Assembly (NCBI RefSeq): GCF_028598745.1 | Contig: NZ_JAQRFK010000029.1 | Location: 1 to 38,288, forward strand | Source of the DNA: Xenorhabdus sp. IM139775 | GTDB taxonomy: Bacteria; Pseudomonadota; Gammaproteobacteria; Enterobacterales; Enterobacteriaceae | Length of the DNA stretch: 38,288 bases | Direction of reading: 5' to 3' | Part shown: positions 1 to 12,572 of the stretch, piece by piece | Layout: each line of letters opens with the position of its first letter | Position numbering within the stretch: the stretch's first letter is position 1 | The notes under the pieces: generated by a model | Databases searched by the model: none | What the model saw: only the letters and a program-made list of their open reading frames with translations | What the model was told of the DNA's origin: nothing | Position numbers and translations under genes: made by a program

Positions 1-2394
<2,394 letters not shown>

Positions 2395-2489
2395 TTTTTC
2401 CTCTCTCGTGGGCGTTCAATCTTTATAGAACGGGTAGCCAAGCAGCTACCCAGAACATATTCACTGCCGATGGATGACCAAAAAATGGA

Positions 2490-3475
<986 letters not shown>

Positions 3476-3516
3476 TTACCCCCTCTTAGCCATTATGGCA
3501 AAAGGGAGGACGCGGA

Positions 3517-3545
3517 ATTTTATTGCTGACTTGACGAGGTGTCAA
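3517..3545 (-). promoter_or_regulatory. str operon promoter (rpsL)
   Basis: On the minus strand TTGACA (3545-3540) is followed by exactly 17 nt and then TAAAAT (3522-3517). This is a near-consensus sigma-70 promoter about 85 nt upstream of the rpsL start, at the position of the known E. coli str promoter. The leader after it contains the small hairpin GCCATAATGGC. Confidence 0.85.
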
Positions 3546-3617
3546 GAAATATACAGTTTTTGCTGGTGAAAGTTGATGAAACGGCTGAAAACTGATATTG
3601 AGCCCCACCCACCACAT

Positions 3618-3905
3618 TTACCAAGCAAAATTCTGCTGATGTTTGACCGTTAAACTCACAAAGCCATTGTAATCAATCACGATGATACGGTCTGAAATCT
3701 GTTCAATCAGCCCCCGTGCATCGAGATCTTCCCTCAAAACATAAATGCCGGCTCCCGTACTGAGCAACTCAGCCAAATAGCGATTATTATTTATGCCCAG
3801 TAAGACGCCATTTTGAATCAATAGAACATCATCTGTCTCAGATACAAAGCCAAGCATCGCATTGAAGTCATCATGGTAAGGTGAGCGACTGACAGTATAT
3901 AACAT
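3618..3905 (-). CDS. tusB: Sulfurtransferase complex subunit TusB
   Basis: This 95-residue DsrH/TusB-family protein is part of the TusBCD heterohexamer, which relays sulfur from TusA to TusE for 2-thiouridine synthesis at the wobble base of tRNA by MnmA. It begins MLYTVSRSPYHDDF and ends NFAW, both like E. coli TusB, with matching length. It sits 19 nt after tusC, in the usual tusDCB order upstream of rpsL. Confidence 0.95.
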   Translation of the reverse strand: MLYTVSRSPYHDDFNAMLGFVSETDDVLLIQNGVLLGINNNRYLAELLSTGAGIYVLREDLDARGLIEQISDRIIVIDYNGFVSLTVKHQQNFAW

Positions 3906-3924
3906 GTTACCCGCCTGAAATAGA

Positions 3925-4284
3925 TTAAAATTTCAACACAAAATCATACCCCGCCAGCAATTCCCGGATTGCTGGGGCAGAAAGCAATTCAGCTTTCAAC
4001 ACAAAATGGCTTGTCGGGCTGCCCCCTCGAATCACCAGATCATCCAGACAAACGTAACATTTATCAATGTCATAAAGCGGCAAGATCTTAAAGGTTGAGA
4101 TGTAGTCACGGGACAGGATTTTATCCGGCTGCTGATTAGCCAATAATTGGAATACTCCATCAGAAATAAAGAATACCCCGATCTGCTCAGTCAGTGCCGA
4201 CGTAGCAAGCAGGGCATCCAGCCCTTCCCTACCGGCAGAAGAGCCGTGGGGAGCTTCAGTAAAAACAAAGGCGATTTTTTTCAT
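3925..4284 (-). CDS. tusC: Sulfurtransferase complex subunit TusC
   Basis: This 119-residue DsrF-like subunit of TusBCD has the same length as E. coli TusC and starts [14 protein letters not shown] with the downstream [15 protein letters not shown] segment. The reading frame is open for 18 more codons upstream, but the ATG at 4284 was chosen because it aligns with the E. coli start. The Shine-Dalgarno is weak (GTGGG), consistent with coupling to tusD, which ends 31 nt upstream. Confidence 0.95.
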   Translation of the reverse strand: MKKIAFVFTEAPHGSSAGREGLDALLATSALTEQIGVFFISDGVFQLLANQQPDKILSRDYISTFKILPLYDIDKCYVCLDDLVIRGGSPTSHFVLKAELLSAPAIRELLAGYDFVLKF

Positions 4285-4315
4285 CAATACCCACGGAGGT
4301 TTGGACTCAATGTCT

Positions 4316-4711
4316 CTAAAACTGTATGACGCGATCACACAACATCATGGCTTCTGCCAACGATCCCAAGCCACTCAACTCAAATCCTTCGGCCAGATTA
4401 GCGGCGGGCAGATTTAATTCACGGGCTTGCTGTTCATCCACGACGCCACGCCGCAATGCTGCCGCAACGCAGATAAACAGCTCGAATTGATGCCGGGCTG
4501 CCAATGTCTGCCAGGCTCTGACCAAATCAAACTCATCATTGGCAGGGGCGACCAGTTGATTGCCATTTTGGACACCTTCACGATAAAAAAACACGCGATG
4601 CAGTTTATGACCTGAGGCGCTCAACGCCTGAGCAAATTGGTAGGCACTGCTGGCTTGTTGAGTACCGTAAGCTGGCCCAGTGACCAGCAGACAATAAGAC
4701 AGCGGCGTCAT
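4316..4711 (-). CDS. tusD: Sulfurtransferase complex subunit TusD
   Basis: This DsrE-family subunit of TusBCD (131 residues) carries the segment [11 protein letters not shown], which holds the sulfur-accepting cysteine corresponding to Cys78 of E. coli TusD. The ATG at 4711 was chosen over one 7 codons upstream. It gives a protein aligning with E. coli TusD ([16 protein letters not shown]) and overlaps the yheO stop codon as TAATG, a typical translational-coupling junction. Confidence 0.94.
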   Translation of the reverse strand: MTPLSYCLLVTGPAYGTQQASSAYQFAQALSASGHKLHRVFFYREGVQNGNQLVAPANDEFDLVRAWQTLAARHQFELFICVAAALRRGVVDEQQARELNLPAANLAEGFELSGLGSLAEAMMLCDRVIQF

Positions 4712-5433
4712 TACTTCTCCGAATTCGCGCATTCACCATTTTTAAACTGGCGAATATAGAGATACACCGTATGCTTGGAGATATTCAAACGATCAGCGAC
4801 CTGATTAATCGCATCTTTAATATCAAAAATACCTTTTTCATACAGGTTCAGTACCACCTGCCGGTTTTTCGCATTATTGGAAACATTGCGATCGGCATTG
4901 ACTTCTTCAATCGTGAACTCCAGAGTTTGTGCCACCAGATCATCCACGGAAGAGGCAAAGTTGACGTTTGAAGCAACTTCATGGGTTTTTTCTGGGATAA
5001 AGGTCTGAATAATCTCGGCGAAAGACACATCAAGGTTCATGTTGATGCACAACAGCCCGATGACTCGACGCTGGCGATTGCGGATCGCAATGGTGACCGA
5101 TTTCATCAACGAGCCACTTTTTGCCCGTGTGAAATATGCCTTAGAAACGCTACTGTCTTCATCCGTAATATCATGCAGCATTCGCAACGCCAGATCCGTA
5201 ATCGGAGAACCTATCTTACGGCCCGTATGCTCTCCATTGGCTATTCTGACGGCTGAACATTTAAGATCTTCCAGTGAATGAAGAACTATCTCACAATGCC
5301 CACCAATCAACATAGCCAGGCCATCAACAGCTGCTTCGTAAGATTTTAAAATTTCGTGATCAGTTTCACTAAAGGGTTGGTTTTGCAGTAAATCAATTTC
5401 ACTGTTATCACCAGTTAATAGCGGGGTAGACAT
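4711..5433 (-). CDS. yheO: YheO-family PAS/HTH transcriptional regulator
   Basis: This 240-residue protein has an N-terminal PAS-like YheO domain (about residues 20-130) and a C-terminal helix-turn-helix ([18 protein letters not shown], near the end). It is nearly colinear with E. coli YheO, whose targets are poorly known. The ATG at 5433 is preferred to the upstream ATG at 5445: GAAGGA lies about 11 nt before it but abuts the other. Its stop codon overlaps the tusD start, so yheO and tusDCB are probably co-transcribed. Confidence 0.93.
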   Translation of the reverse strand: MSTPLLTGDNSEIDLLQNQPFSETDHEILKSYEAAVDGLAMLIGGHCEIVLHSLEDLKCSAVRIANGEHTGRKIGSPITDLALRMLHDITDEDSSVSKAYFTRAKSGSLMKSVTIAIRNRQRRVIGLLCINMNLDVSFAEIIQTFIPEKTHEVASNVNFASSVDDLVAQTLEFTIEEVNADRNVSNNAKNRQVVLNLYEKGIFDIKDAINQVADRLNISKHTVYLYIRQFKNGECANSEK

Positions 5434-5879
5434 GTAATACACCATCCTTCAAGTTCAGACTTTGCCTCACCAAAATATCAGGGCAAGATTTATTATAAAA
5501 ATTCAAAATGACAAATTAAATATGCCTTATACGATAGGCACTAAAAACAAACAGTTAAAATGCCTGTTCTATATTCTATTCAGAATAGTGACGTTAAAAC
5601 CACATTGAACTGCCGTCAAGCTCTTGCTGAGTATACCGCAGAGATTTATCACAGCTTTATGCCGAATCCATCTGAAATACGAAAAATAACACCTTATTTA
5701 ATACCGTGGAAAATAATAAGCAAATAAATTTATTGTTCTTGACCCATGCTTATTAACCCGTGTTTATTACTCATCAAATAGGGGTAAATATCAGCAGTAA
5801 ACCGAAGGATGAAAGAAATATATGATAAAGCAGGAGCTTTAAGCCCCTGCCAATGTCGTCTTCTAAATGATTACAGGGG
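5434..5879. other. Intergenic region between fkpA and yheO
   Basis: The 446 nt hold no supported gene. They contain the fkpA terminator at the right end and probably the yheO-tusDCB promoter. Small inverted repeats are visible: TATTCT-4 nt-AGAATA at 5572-5587, and TGCCT...AGGCA at about 5523-5540. Either could be an operator; I cannot assign a regulator. Confidence 0.5.
5825..5850 (-). terminator. Probable fkpA terminator
   Basis: On the minus strand GCAGGGGC, a 5-nt loop and GCTCCTGC form an 8-bp stem with one G-U pair, followed by TTTAT, about 30 nt past the fkpA stop codon. The U-tract is short. Confidence 0.55.
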
Positions 5880-6644
5880 TTATTTTGCCTTGGCAGCAGG
5901 CTTAATATCCAGTAATTCGACATTGAAGACTAGCGTGGAGTTAGCCGGGATTTTAGGCAAACTTGCCTGATCATAAGCCAACTTAGGCGGAACAACTAAT
6001 GTGATTTTTCCACCTTTCTTCACATACTGTAAACCTTCTTTCCAACCCGGGATAACGCTGTCCAAACGCAGTGTCAGAGGCTCTTTACGTTCATAAGAGC
6101 TGTCAAAGACCTGACCATCAATCAAAGAACCTTTGTAATTGACGACAACAGTATCCGTCTCTTTAGGGGCGTTACCCGTACCTTGTTTATCAATTTTGTA
6201 AAGAAGTCCCGTTTTGGTTTCTACTACGCCAGCTTGTTTAGCAAACTCTTTGCGGTATTTGGCTCCTTTTTCGCCATTCTCACTGGCTTCTTTTTCTGCC
6301 TTGGCCAGTGCTGCACTTTTCACTTTAGTTTCAAAGGCCGACAGGGTTTCCTGAATCTCTTTATCAGTCAGTTTGGTTTTACTATTTAAAGCATCTTCAA
6401 CACCGGCCAGTAATTGTGCTTTTTCGATATTAATACCGAGCGTTTTCTGCTCTTGCAATGAGTTGGCCATATAGCCGCCCAAAGAAGCACCCAAAGCATA
6501 AGAATTTTGCTGTTCTACTGTTTTAAAAGCGGTATTCAATTTTACTTCGTCTTTGGTTTCGGTATTAGCAGCCAAAGCTTGAGGTACACTAAACGCCACC
6601 GCCAGTGTCGTTGCCAACAGCGTTGTTTTAAACAATGATTTCAT
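5880..6644 (-). CDS. fkpA: FKBP-type peptidyl-prolyl isomerase FkpA, periplasmic
   Basis: This 254-residue periplasmic prolyl isomerase and chaperone has a signal peptide (MKSLFKTTLLATTLAVAFSV, cleavage after ALA near residue 25), an N-terminal helical dimerisation and chaperone domain, and a C-terminal FKBP domain from about residue 145 with FDSSYERKEP and VIPGWKEGLQ. E. coli FkpA is 270 residues, so this one is slightly short. The ATG at 6644 has GGAG at 6-nt spacing and matches the E. coli start; an upstream in-frame ATG at 6656 was rejected. Divergent from slyX. Confidence 0.96.
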   Translation of the reverse strand: MKSLFKTTLLATTLAVAFSVPQALAANTETKDEVKLNTAFKTVEQQNSYALGASLGGYMANSLQEQKTLGINIEKAQLLAGVEDALNSKTKLTDKEIQETLSAFETKVKSAALAKAEKEASENGEKGAKYRKEFAKQAGVVETKTGLLYKIDKQGTGNAPKETDTVVVNYKGSLIDGQVFDSSYERKEPLTLRLDSVIPGWKEGLQYVKKGGKITLVVPPKLAYDQASLPKIPANSTLVFNVELLDIKPAAKAK

Positions 6645-6698
6645 CCTATTCTCCAATCAGTTTGGGTCGGGTTACCATCAGCATAGGTCATAACATTT

Positions 6699-6728
6699 AC
6701 TATAACCGCCTTAGGAAACCAATGACAA
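6699..6728 (-). promoter_or_regulatory. Candidate fkpA promoter
   Basis: On the minus strand TTGTCA (6728-6723), an 18-nt spacer and TATAGT (6704-6699) form a plausible sigma-70 promoter about 55 nt upstream of the fkpA ATG. I do not see a clear sigma-E GGAACTT element. Confidence 0.55.
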
Positions 6729-6886
6729 TGTTTGCTTTATCTTGCAACAAAAATTGTTGAGACAACATTAAAGTGAAGAGGTTTCGTAAAATCCTATTTC
6801 GCAAATGATGTGGAGTATTATAGTGTCATCTTGACCAAGTCATCGTTTCGTCATTCATTAATTGAGCAGAGGCAGGAGAAAAGATA

Positions 6887-7105
6887 ATGGAATTATCTGA
6901 ATTTGAACAAAGATTTGAGCAACTAGAAACCAAACTGGCCTATCAAGAAGCCACGATTGAAGCATTGAATCAGGAAGTGATAAAGCAACAGATTGAAACT
7001 GACCGATTGAAAGAACACCTAAAATTAATCACTGAACGTCTGAAAACTCACCAGACATCCATCATTGCCCCCCTTTCTGAAGAAACACCTCCCCCTCATT
7101 ACTGA
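6887..7105 (+). CDS. slyX: SlyX family protein
   Basis: This 72-residue, heptad-rich protein (ELEQRFEQLETKLAYQEATI style) is predicted to be a coiled coil over nearly its whole length, ending in PPPHY as SlyX proteins do. Its function is unknown even in E. coli. AGGAG lies 8 nt before the ATG. It is divergent from fkpA and convergent with slyD, the standard enterobacterial arrangement. Confidence 0.92.
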   Translation: MELSEFEQRFEQLETKLAYQEATIEALNQEVIKQQIETDRLKEHLKLITERLKTHQTSIIAPLSEETPPPHY

Positions 7106-7151
7106 TATTCATCAGGGAAAATCGCTGCCAAGGAAGGCCGGGGCACAAAAT

Positions 7152-7184
7152 AAAAAAGAGAAGCCCATCACGTGCTTCTCTTTT
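7152..7184. terminator. Bidirectional terminator between slyX and slyD
   Basis: AAAAGAGAAGC (7154-7164) and GCTTCTCTTTT (7174-7184) form a perfect 11-bp stem with a 9-nt loop. A-rich and T-rich flanks provide a U-tract in either direction between the two convergent genes. Confidence 0.8.
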
Positions 7185-7250
7185 CTGCTTACTGAGTTGG
7201 CTTACTGATTGTTCAGGCTACCAACGATTTTCAGTTAGCTCGATTGCGTT

Positions 7251-7784
7251 TTAGTGGCAGCTACCGCCGCAGCACTCATGCTCACCGTGGTCGTGGTCGT
7301 GATCATCACCACAACCACCTTGACCGTGCACATGGCCGTGAGTCAATTCTTCTTCGGTCGCCTCACGAATCGCTACAATTTCAACATTGAATTTCAGATT
7401 CTGGCCAGCCAGCATGTGGTTAGCATCAACCACCACTTCGTCACCTTCTATCGCCGTGATTTCTACTGGGATAGGTCCTTGATCCGTGTCAGCCAGGAAA
7501 CGCATACCCACCTGAATATCATCCACACCGACAAACACTTCTTTTGGTGCACGCTGAACCAAGTTGTCATCATACTGACCGTAGGCATCTGCGGCTTCTA
7601 CGCTGACATCAAAACGCTCACCCACCTCACGGCCGTCCAGTGCTTTCTCCAATCCGCTGATAAGAGAACCACGGCCATGCAGATAGTCTAACGGTGCGCT
7701 CACCGAGGACTCATCAACTAAAACACCATCTTCTGTTCTTACCTGATAAGCCAGACTGACCACCAAGTCTTTTGTTACTTTCAT
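7251..7784 (-). CDS. slyD: Peptidyl-prolyl isomerase / nickel metallochaperone SlyD
   Basis: This 177-residue FKBP-type isomerase has an insert-in-flap chaperone domain (about residues 70-130) and a metal-binding His/Cys tail. E. coli SlyD supplies nickel to hydrogenase maturation and is the cofactor for phiX174 lysis. The FKBP core is nearly identical to E. coli. The tail (after GHVHGQ) has fewer His/Cys/Gly blocks than the 196-residue E. coli protein but keeps HDHDHGEHECCGG and the final CH. Confidence 0.97.
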   Translation of the reverse strand: MKVTKDLVVSLAYQVRTEDGVLVDESSVSAPLDYLHGRGSLISGLEKALDGREVGERFDVSVEAADAYGQYDDNLVQRAPKEVFVGVDDIQVGMRFLADTDQGPIPVEITAIEGDEVVVDANHMLAGQNLKFNVEIVAIREATEEELTHGHVHGQGGCGDDHDHDHGEHECCGGSCH

Positions 7785-7897
7785 GACAACTCCTACATAC
7801 CCGAGGGAAAACCCCGTGAGGGAAAATTTTTACAGCCTAAAAAATGCTGCCAATTGTAACGGAATTCTACGTCGCTGTACCTAGGCAACGGCAAAAT

Positions 7898-7906
7898 TTA
7901 TCCACA
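7898..7906 (+). promoter_or_regulatory. DnaA-box-like sequence
   Basis: TTATCCACA, a perfect match to the DnaA 9-mer, lies between slyD and yheV. A single 9-mer is expected by chance in a genome; listed only as a site. Confidence 0.3.
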
Positions 7907-7927
7907 ATTTATGGTATGTGTATTGAT

Positions 7928-8131
7928 TTACTGTGGTGTAAAGATCCCAATAACCTGTTCCTGATCCCTGACATGAAATGTGACCGCTTCATCCGTCTGC
8001 CTCTGTAGATGACCACAATGGACACACTCAACAACATCAACCTTATTCTCCTGCCACATGGCTAACGTATCCTGTGATTGGCATTTTGGGCAAACCGCTC
8101 CCGCAATAAAACGCTTACGACTGACTGACAT
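7928..8131 (-). CDS. yheV: YheV family zinc-ribbon protein
   Basis: This 67-residue small protein has two CxxC knuckles (CPKCQ and CVHCGH) forming a probable zinc ribbon and ends in VIGIFTPQ like E. coli YheV. Function unknown. The ATG at 8131 was chosen over one at 8143 because it follows a GGGGGGAA ribosome-binding site and aligns with the family start (SRKRFIAGAVCP). In E. coli yheV follows kefB; here kefB is absent. Confidence 0.93.
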   Translation of the reverse strand: MSVSRKRFIAGAVCPKCQSQDTLAMWQENKVDVVECVHCGHLQRQTDEAVTFHVRDQEQVIGIFTPQ

Positions 8132-8239
8132 AATTCCCCCCAACGCTGTTCATATTTATCTGCCCTTCCATTTCCCCTAAAACGTGTCAGGACAGATATT
8201 TTCCGCTACCATGCACACCAGCACTTAAAATTGAATACA

Positions 8240-8323
8240 TATACCCGATAGATTTCAAATTGCGGCACATCGATCACTATACGCATCAACGATCACTCTG
8301 CCTATCAATTGAAGGATATATAG
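8240..8323. repeat. Degenerate copy of the TATACCC/TTCAA palindromic intergenic repeat (copy R3)
   Basis: The left end TATACCCGATAGATTTCAAA resembles the end of the copy at 31084-31186 (TATACCCTATAAATTTCAAG on the minus strand), and the right end CAATTGAAGGATATATA is its rough inverse. The interior differs and contains a short direct repeat, CGATCACT at 8271 and 8290. Located between yheV and yheS. Confidence 0.5.
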
Positions 8324-8363
8324 CCTAATTATTAACTTAACATATTATATATAGACGGCATCT

Positions 8364-10307
8364 ATGATTGTTTTCTCTTCACTGCAAATCCGCCGTGGCA
8401 TTCGCGTCCTGTTGGACAGCGCCAACGCAACCATAAATCCTGGGCAGAAAGTCGGATTAGTTGGCAAGAATGGCTGTGGTAAATCTACCCTACTTGCATT
8501 ACTCAAAGATGAGCTTCAGGCCGAGAGCGGCTCTGCCACATTCCCCAATAATTGGTCACTGGCTTGGGTCAATCAGGAAACGCCTGCCCTGGAAACATCA
8601 GCGCTGGAATATGTCATCGATGGTGACCGAGAATTCCGGCAACTGGAGCAAAAACTAAACACCGCCAATGAACAAAATGACGGTCACGCCATCGCCCATC
8701 TCCACGGTTTGCTTGATACCATTCAGGCATGGACAATCCGCGCCAGAGCCGCCAGCTTGCTGCACGGGTTGGGCTTTTCCCCGGCTCAGTTAGAACAACC
8801 TGTCCGTTCGTTTTCCGGTGGCTGGCGTATGCGCCTCAATCTGGCACAAGCGCTGATCTGCCGGTCTGACCTGTTACTGCTCGATGAACCAACCAACCAC
8901 CTTGATCTGGACGCTGTTATCTGGCTGGAAAAATGGCTGAAAAGTTATACCGGCACCTTGATCCTCATTTCCCACGATCGCGATTTCCTCGATCCGGTTA
9001 TTGATAAAATTCTGCACATTGAGCAGCAGGATCTGTACGAGTATACCGGCAACTACTCTTCCTTCGAACGGCAACGCGCCGCCAAACTTGCCCAGCAACA
9101 GGCGCTGTATCAAAGCCAACAGGAAAAAGTAGCGCATTTGCAGAGCTATATTGACCGCTTTCGTGCCAAGGCATCTAAGGCAAAACAGGCACAAAGCCGC
9201 ATTAAGATGCTGGAACGCATGGAGCTTATCGCACCCGCCCATGTCGACAACCCTTTTCATTTCAGTTTTCGCCAACCGGATAACCTGCCAAATCCACTCT
9301 TAAACATGGATAAAGTCAGCGCGGGTTATGGTGAAAAAACAGTACTGAACTCGATCAAATTAAATCTGGTGCCGGGTTCACGCATCGGCTTGTTGGGCCG
9401 CAATGGGGCGGGTAAATCCACCTTAATCAAATTGCTGGCCGCGGAACTGACGCCTCAGCAGGGAGAAATTGCCTTATCGAAAGGCATTAAACTGGGCTAC
9501 TTCGCACAGCACCAACTGGAATACCTACGGGCAGATGAATCGCCATTACAACATTTAGCCCGAATAGCACCGCAAGAAACGGAGCAACAGCTTCGGGATT
9601 ATCTGGGGGGATTTGGTTTTAAAGGCGATCCAGTCACCGATCCGAGCGGACGTTTCTCCGGTGGTGAGAAAGCTCGTTTGGTACTGGCGCTCATTGTCTG
9701 GCAGCGTCCTAACCTCCTTCTGCTTGATGAACCGACCAACCACCTTGATCTCGACATGCGGCAGGCATTGACCGAAGCACTGATTGATTTCGAAGGTGCG
9801 CTGGTTGTCGTATCGCATGACAGGCACTTACTGCGCTCTACAACCGACGAACTTTATCTGGTGCATGACGGCAAAGTAGAACCGTTTAAAGGCGATTTAG
9901 AAGATTACCAGCAATGGTTGACTGAGCTTCAACGCCAACAAATGCGGGACGCTCAGGAAAAAGAGAAATCGGATAGTGAATCTTCAACCAATGGCACGCA
10001 AAATTACAGTGCTCAGGAACGTAAAGATCAAAAACGGCGTGAAGCTGAATTCCGTAACCAAACGCAACCATTGCGTAAGCAGCTCACGACCCTTGAAAAA
10101 CAGATAGAAAAACTGGGCGCGGCATTGGCAGAATTAGAAGAAAAGCTGTCGGACAACACCCTTTACGAACATGATCGTAAAACTGAACTGACGGAATGCC
10201 TGCATCAGCAGACACAAACAAAATCCAGACTGGAAGATATCGAAATAGAATGGCTGGATATTCAGGAACAGCTCGAACAAATGACAACAGTATTTAATGC
10301 GAGTTAA
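8364..10307 (+). CDS. yheS: ABC-F family ATPase YheS
   Basis: This 647-residue soluble protein has two ABC ATPase domains and no membrane segments. ABC-F proteins act on the ribosome. Walker A motifs are at about residues 34-42 (GKNGCGKST) and 344-352 (GRNGAGKST), signatures at FSGGW and FSGGE, and Walker B LLLLDEPTNHLD occurs twice. The inter-domain linker (about 240-310) is charged and helical like the P-site tRNA interaction motif. A C-terminal coiled coil (about 540-640) follows. The ribosome-binding site is weak. Neighbours kefG/kefB upstream and yheT downstream, present in E. coli, are missing. Confidence 0.96.
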   Translation: MIVFSSLQIRRGIRVLLDSANATINPGQKVGLVGKNGCGKSTLLALLKDELQAESGSATFPNNWSLAWVNQETPALETSALEYVIDGDREFRQLEQKLNTANEQNDGHAIAHLHGLLDTIQAWTIRARAASLLHGLGFSPAQLEQPVRSFSGGWRMRLNLAQALICRSDLLLLDEPTNHLDLDAVIWLEKWLKSYTGTLILISHDRDFLDPVIDKILHIEQQDLYEYTGNYSSFERQRAAKLAQQQALYQSQQEKVAHLQSYIDRFRAKASKAKQAQSRIKMLERMELIAPAHVDNPFHFSFRQPDNLPNPLLNMDKVSAGYGEKTVLNSIKLNLVPGSRIGLLGRNGAGKSTLIKLLAAELTPQQGEIALSKGIKLGYFAQHQLEYLRADESPLQHLARIAPQETEQQLRDYLGGFGFKGDPVTDPSGRFSGGEKARLVLALIVWQRPNLLLLDEPTNHLDLDMRQALTEALIDFEGALVVVSHDRHLLRSTTDELYLVHDGKVEPFKGDLEDYQQWLTELQRQQMRDAQEKEKSDSESSTNGTQNYSAQERKDQKRREAEFRNQTQPLRKQLTTLEKQIEKLGAALAELEEKLSDNTLYEHDRKTELTECLHQQTQTKSRLEDIEIEWLDIQEQLEQMTTVFNAS

Positions 10308-10344
10308 GGCGCCAATTCATTTTTCAGGTATAAACCTGTAAGTA

Positions 10345-10380
10345 TAATCGGGTATTGTTATTCAATACCCGATTATTTCC
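10345..10380 (+). terminator. Stem-loop downstream of yheS
   Basis: TAATCGGGTATTG (10345-10357) and CAATACCCGATTA (10363-10375) form a perfect 13-bp stem with a 5-nt loop, followed by TTTCCC. A second small hairpin (CAGGT-4 nt-ACCTG, 10325-10338) precedes it. Good stem, short U-tract. Confidence 0.65.
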
Positions 10381-10540
10381 CATTCGCTTATTCCACCATT
10401 TGTTCAGGCACTGGAAATAGGCTCCCCTGTTTACCCAGCAAAATATAAAATTAAAACCTTGACAAGTTACAGCCCAAATTTTAATAACATAAGAGAAGAA
10501 ATAAAAAACATTCCATATAAAACAAACAATAATCATCAAC

Positions 10541-11434
10541 TTATACATTGGCCACCAATGTTGAAAAGTTTTCGGCATCCTCAATCAGATGGTCACCCAT
10601 TGACTTTGCCCATACCACCCCAAGATCAATTTTTTTATCCGTTTCAACAATTTCCAAAGAATTCATATAATACTCAGGGATAGCACTAATAATCCGTTTA
10701 GGTACACACGTATAGACACTATTTTTTGTAATCATCTCAATAATCAACATGATATCATTTGTTTTTAATAACAAATGCATATTGTCACCGGTATAAATGG
10801 GGAAAACGTTAAGGTAATCAGTTAACTCAACCACCTCTTTCTTCTTTGATACATTTGTCGGAGAAACCCCATTGCCAAACTGACTTAAGGTAGCCCTGAA
10901 TTTAGAGATCAGATGACTCCTTTTTTTAAAGATATAGACCAATCTTTCCGTAAACACCTTTTTGGGTTCTAACTTGGCCATAATGGATGACAGGGGCATC
11001 ACTGCAACATGTAGCATTCCTGCGTTCAGTAAACTTATCTGCTGATCTACTGACAATCCGGTGACCAATGCCAGCACCACATTCCCTTTCTTTTCCACGA
11101 ATTGCTTCTCAATCTGGGAGTAATTGTGAATAGGAAAGCAAGAACCGACATATAAGTGCCTGACCATATCCTCTCTTGAATCAAAATGAACCTGACTTTT
11201 AAACTGTTCATAGTGAGTCAAAAGCTTCCGGGCATTTTCCAGCGTCTTTTCCCCAAAATCGGTCAATCGTGTTCCACTTGGCCCCCTTGTAAATAGTGAC
11301 GCCCCAAGAATATCTTCCAACCCATGTATTTTCTTCGACAAGGCAGGCTGAGAAAGATACAGCCTTTGCGAAGCCCTATGATAATTGAGAGTCTCAGCTA
11401 AAACGATAAAAGCTTCAAGATTGCGTATATCCAT
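10541..11434 (-). CDS. LysR-family transcriptional regulator
   Basis: This 297-residue LTTR has an N-terminal winged helix-turn-helix (residues about 18-40, RASQRLYLSQPALSKKIHGL) and a substrate-binding domain beginning around residue 90. I cannot name the subfamily. The ATG at 11434 aligns with the LTTR start MDIRNLEAF; 13 more codons are open upstream. The nearest divergent gene is murQ, but 1.1 kb separates them, far more than usual for an LTTR and its target. E. coli has no regulator here and controls murQP by the RpiR-type MurR, which is not in this window. Control of murQP is possible but unproven. Confidence 0.85.
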   Translation of the reverse strand: MDIRNLEAFIVLAETLNYHRASQRLYLSQPALSKKIHGLEDILGASLFTRGPSGTRLTDFGEKTLENARKLLTHYEQFKSQVHFDSREDMVRHLYVGSCFPIHNYSQIEKQFVEKKGNVVLALVTGLSVDQQISLLNAGMLHVAVMPLSSIMAKLEPKKVFTERLVYIFKKRSHLISKFRATLSQFGNGVSPTNVSKKKEVVELTDYLNVFPIYTGDNMHLLLKTNDIMLIIEMITKNSVYTCVPKRIISAIPEYYMNSLEIVETDKKIDLGVVWAKSMGDHLIEDAENFSTLVANV

Positions 11435-12572
11435 GTTCTTTAGCCCAATGATTGTTAAATAACTACAAAACATTACAGATTCATGGTGATAGCATTTTAA
11501 CTTCGTGTTTTGCCAAAGGTTTTATCCGGTCAACAGGTCAAAATGTTAGCTAATAAAAGGTTAGTTAATAAGGGGAAAATTCGCAAAATATTTATTATTC
11601 CCGCGTTTTAATTACATTAAAAAACAATTTCAATTAAAACTAATTATCGGTAATCATTTCGGTAATACAGCCCCGTCCCTTCCGGTTATCCATACTGACA
11701 TATACTCGCCTTCATTTTTTAAACTACAGAATTATTAATATTTCTGAAATTTAAAAATGCTTGGGACAGGTATACAAATAAAAATCCAAAACTGATGATC
11801 TTCCCTATTGTAAAATTAAAGTTACCACTAAGGACGAAACAATTAACATATAGTTATCAACTGATAACCTTCCTTTATTTCTCCTTCCTCAAAGAAATAC
11901 CAAAAGTCATGAAAGTTAAAATATCATATTACTAAACGAGTATGTGAATAATTTAATTGGCAACATAAAGAAAAGGATATATATCTAGTCTTACTCGTAT
12001 CATGCAGCAAACCGCAAACAATTTATATTAATAATATTATTAATCGATAATTCACGCCCTATTTTTGGGTTGTTTTAATTTTTACTCTTATTACGCGTTA
12101 ATAAGGAATAGCTTTATATCGAATACAACAACAACGATAGCCACCATCATAAAATGAGTAAAAATACCACGCATAGAACGTGATATAAAAAATAGCAATA
12201 GGATAATGTCAGGTTTTATCGTGCGTTGCCAATGATAACAATAATAATCAATTTTAACAATCCCTTAAGATTCTATATATCGGAATATTCTGTGTTGGCA
12301 TGCCATTTTATGGATAAAGCATGTTGATTTTTATAAAATCCAGAAATGCGTCTCCCTTCCATGAAATTGCATTGACCTCGTTTCAGGTAAGCATATTAAA
12401 AACGCCTCAAAACACAAACTAAAATAAAACCAAACTGTTATTCCCTATGGGAGATAATTTTAGCCACATGGTTTTTTTCGCCTATTTGGGTGTATATTTT
12501 ATATTAAATGCTCAGTAAGATAACCTGACGCACCTAAATCACGTCTTAGTTTCCATAAAATATGGCAGAAAA
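11435..12572. other. 1.1-kb AT-rich gene-free region between the LysR gene and murQ
   Basis: I see no convincing gene in any frame; reading frames are short and codon use is unlike the flanks. Visible structure: the perfect 18-bp palindrome ATTAATAATATTATTAAT at 12027-12044, the inverted repeat CTTATTA-5 nt-TAATAAG at 12087-12105, and TCCC-TAT-GGGA near 12442. It must contain the promoters of both flanking genes. It could also be the remnant of a lost gene or an AT-rich silenced (H-NS-type) segment; neither can be shown here. Confidence 0.6.

Noticed and set aside
10324..10683. Small frames on both strands downstream of yheS
   Set aside because: They overlap each other, the stem-loop and the 3' end of the LysR gene; low complexity and no ribosome-binding site.
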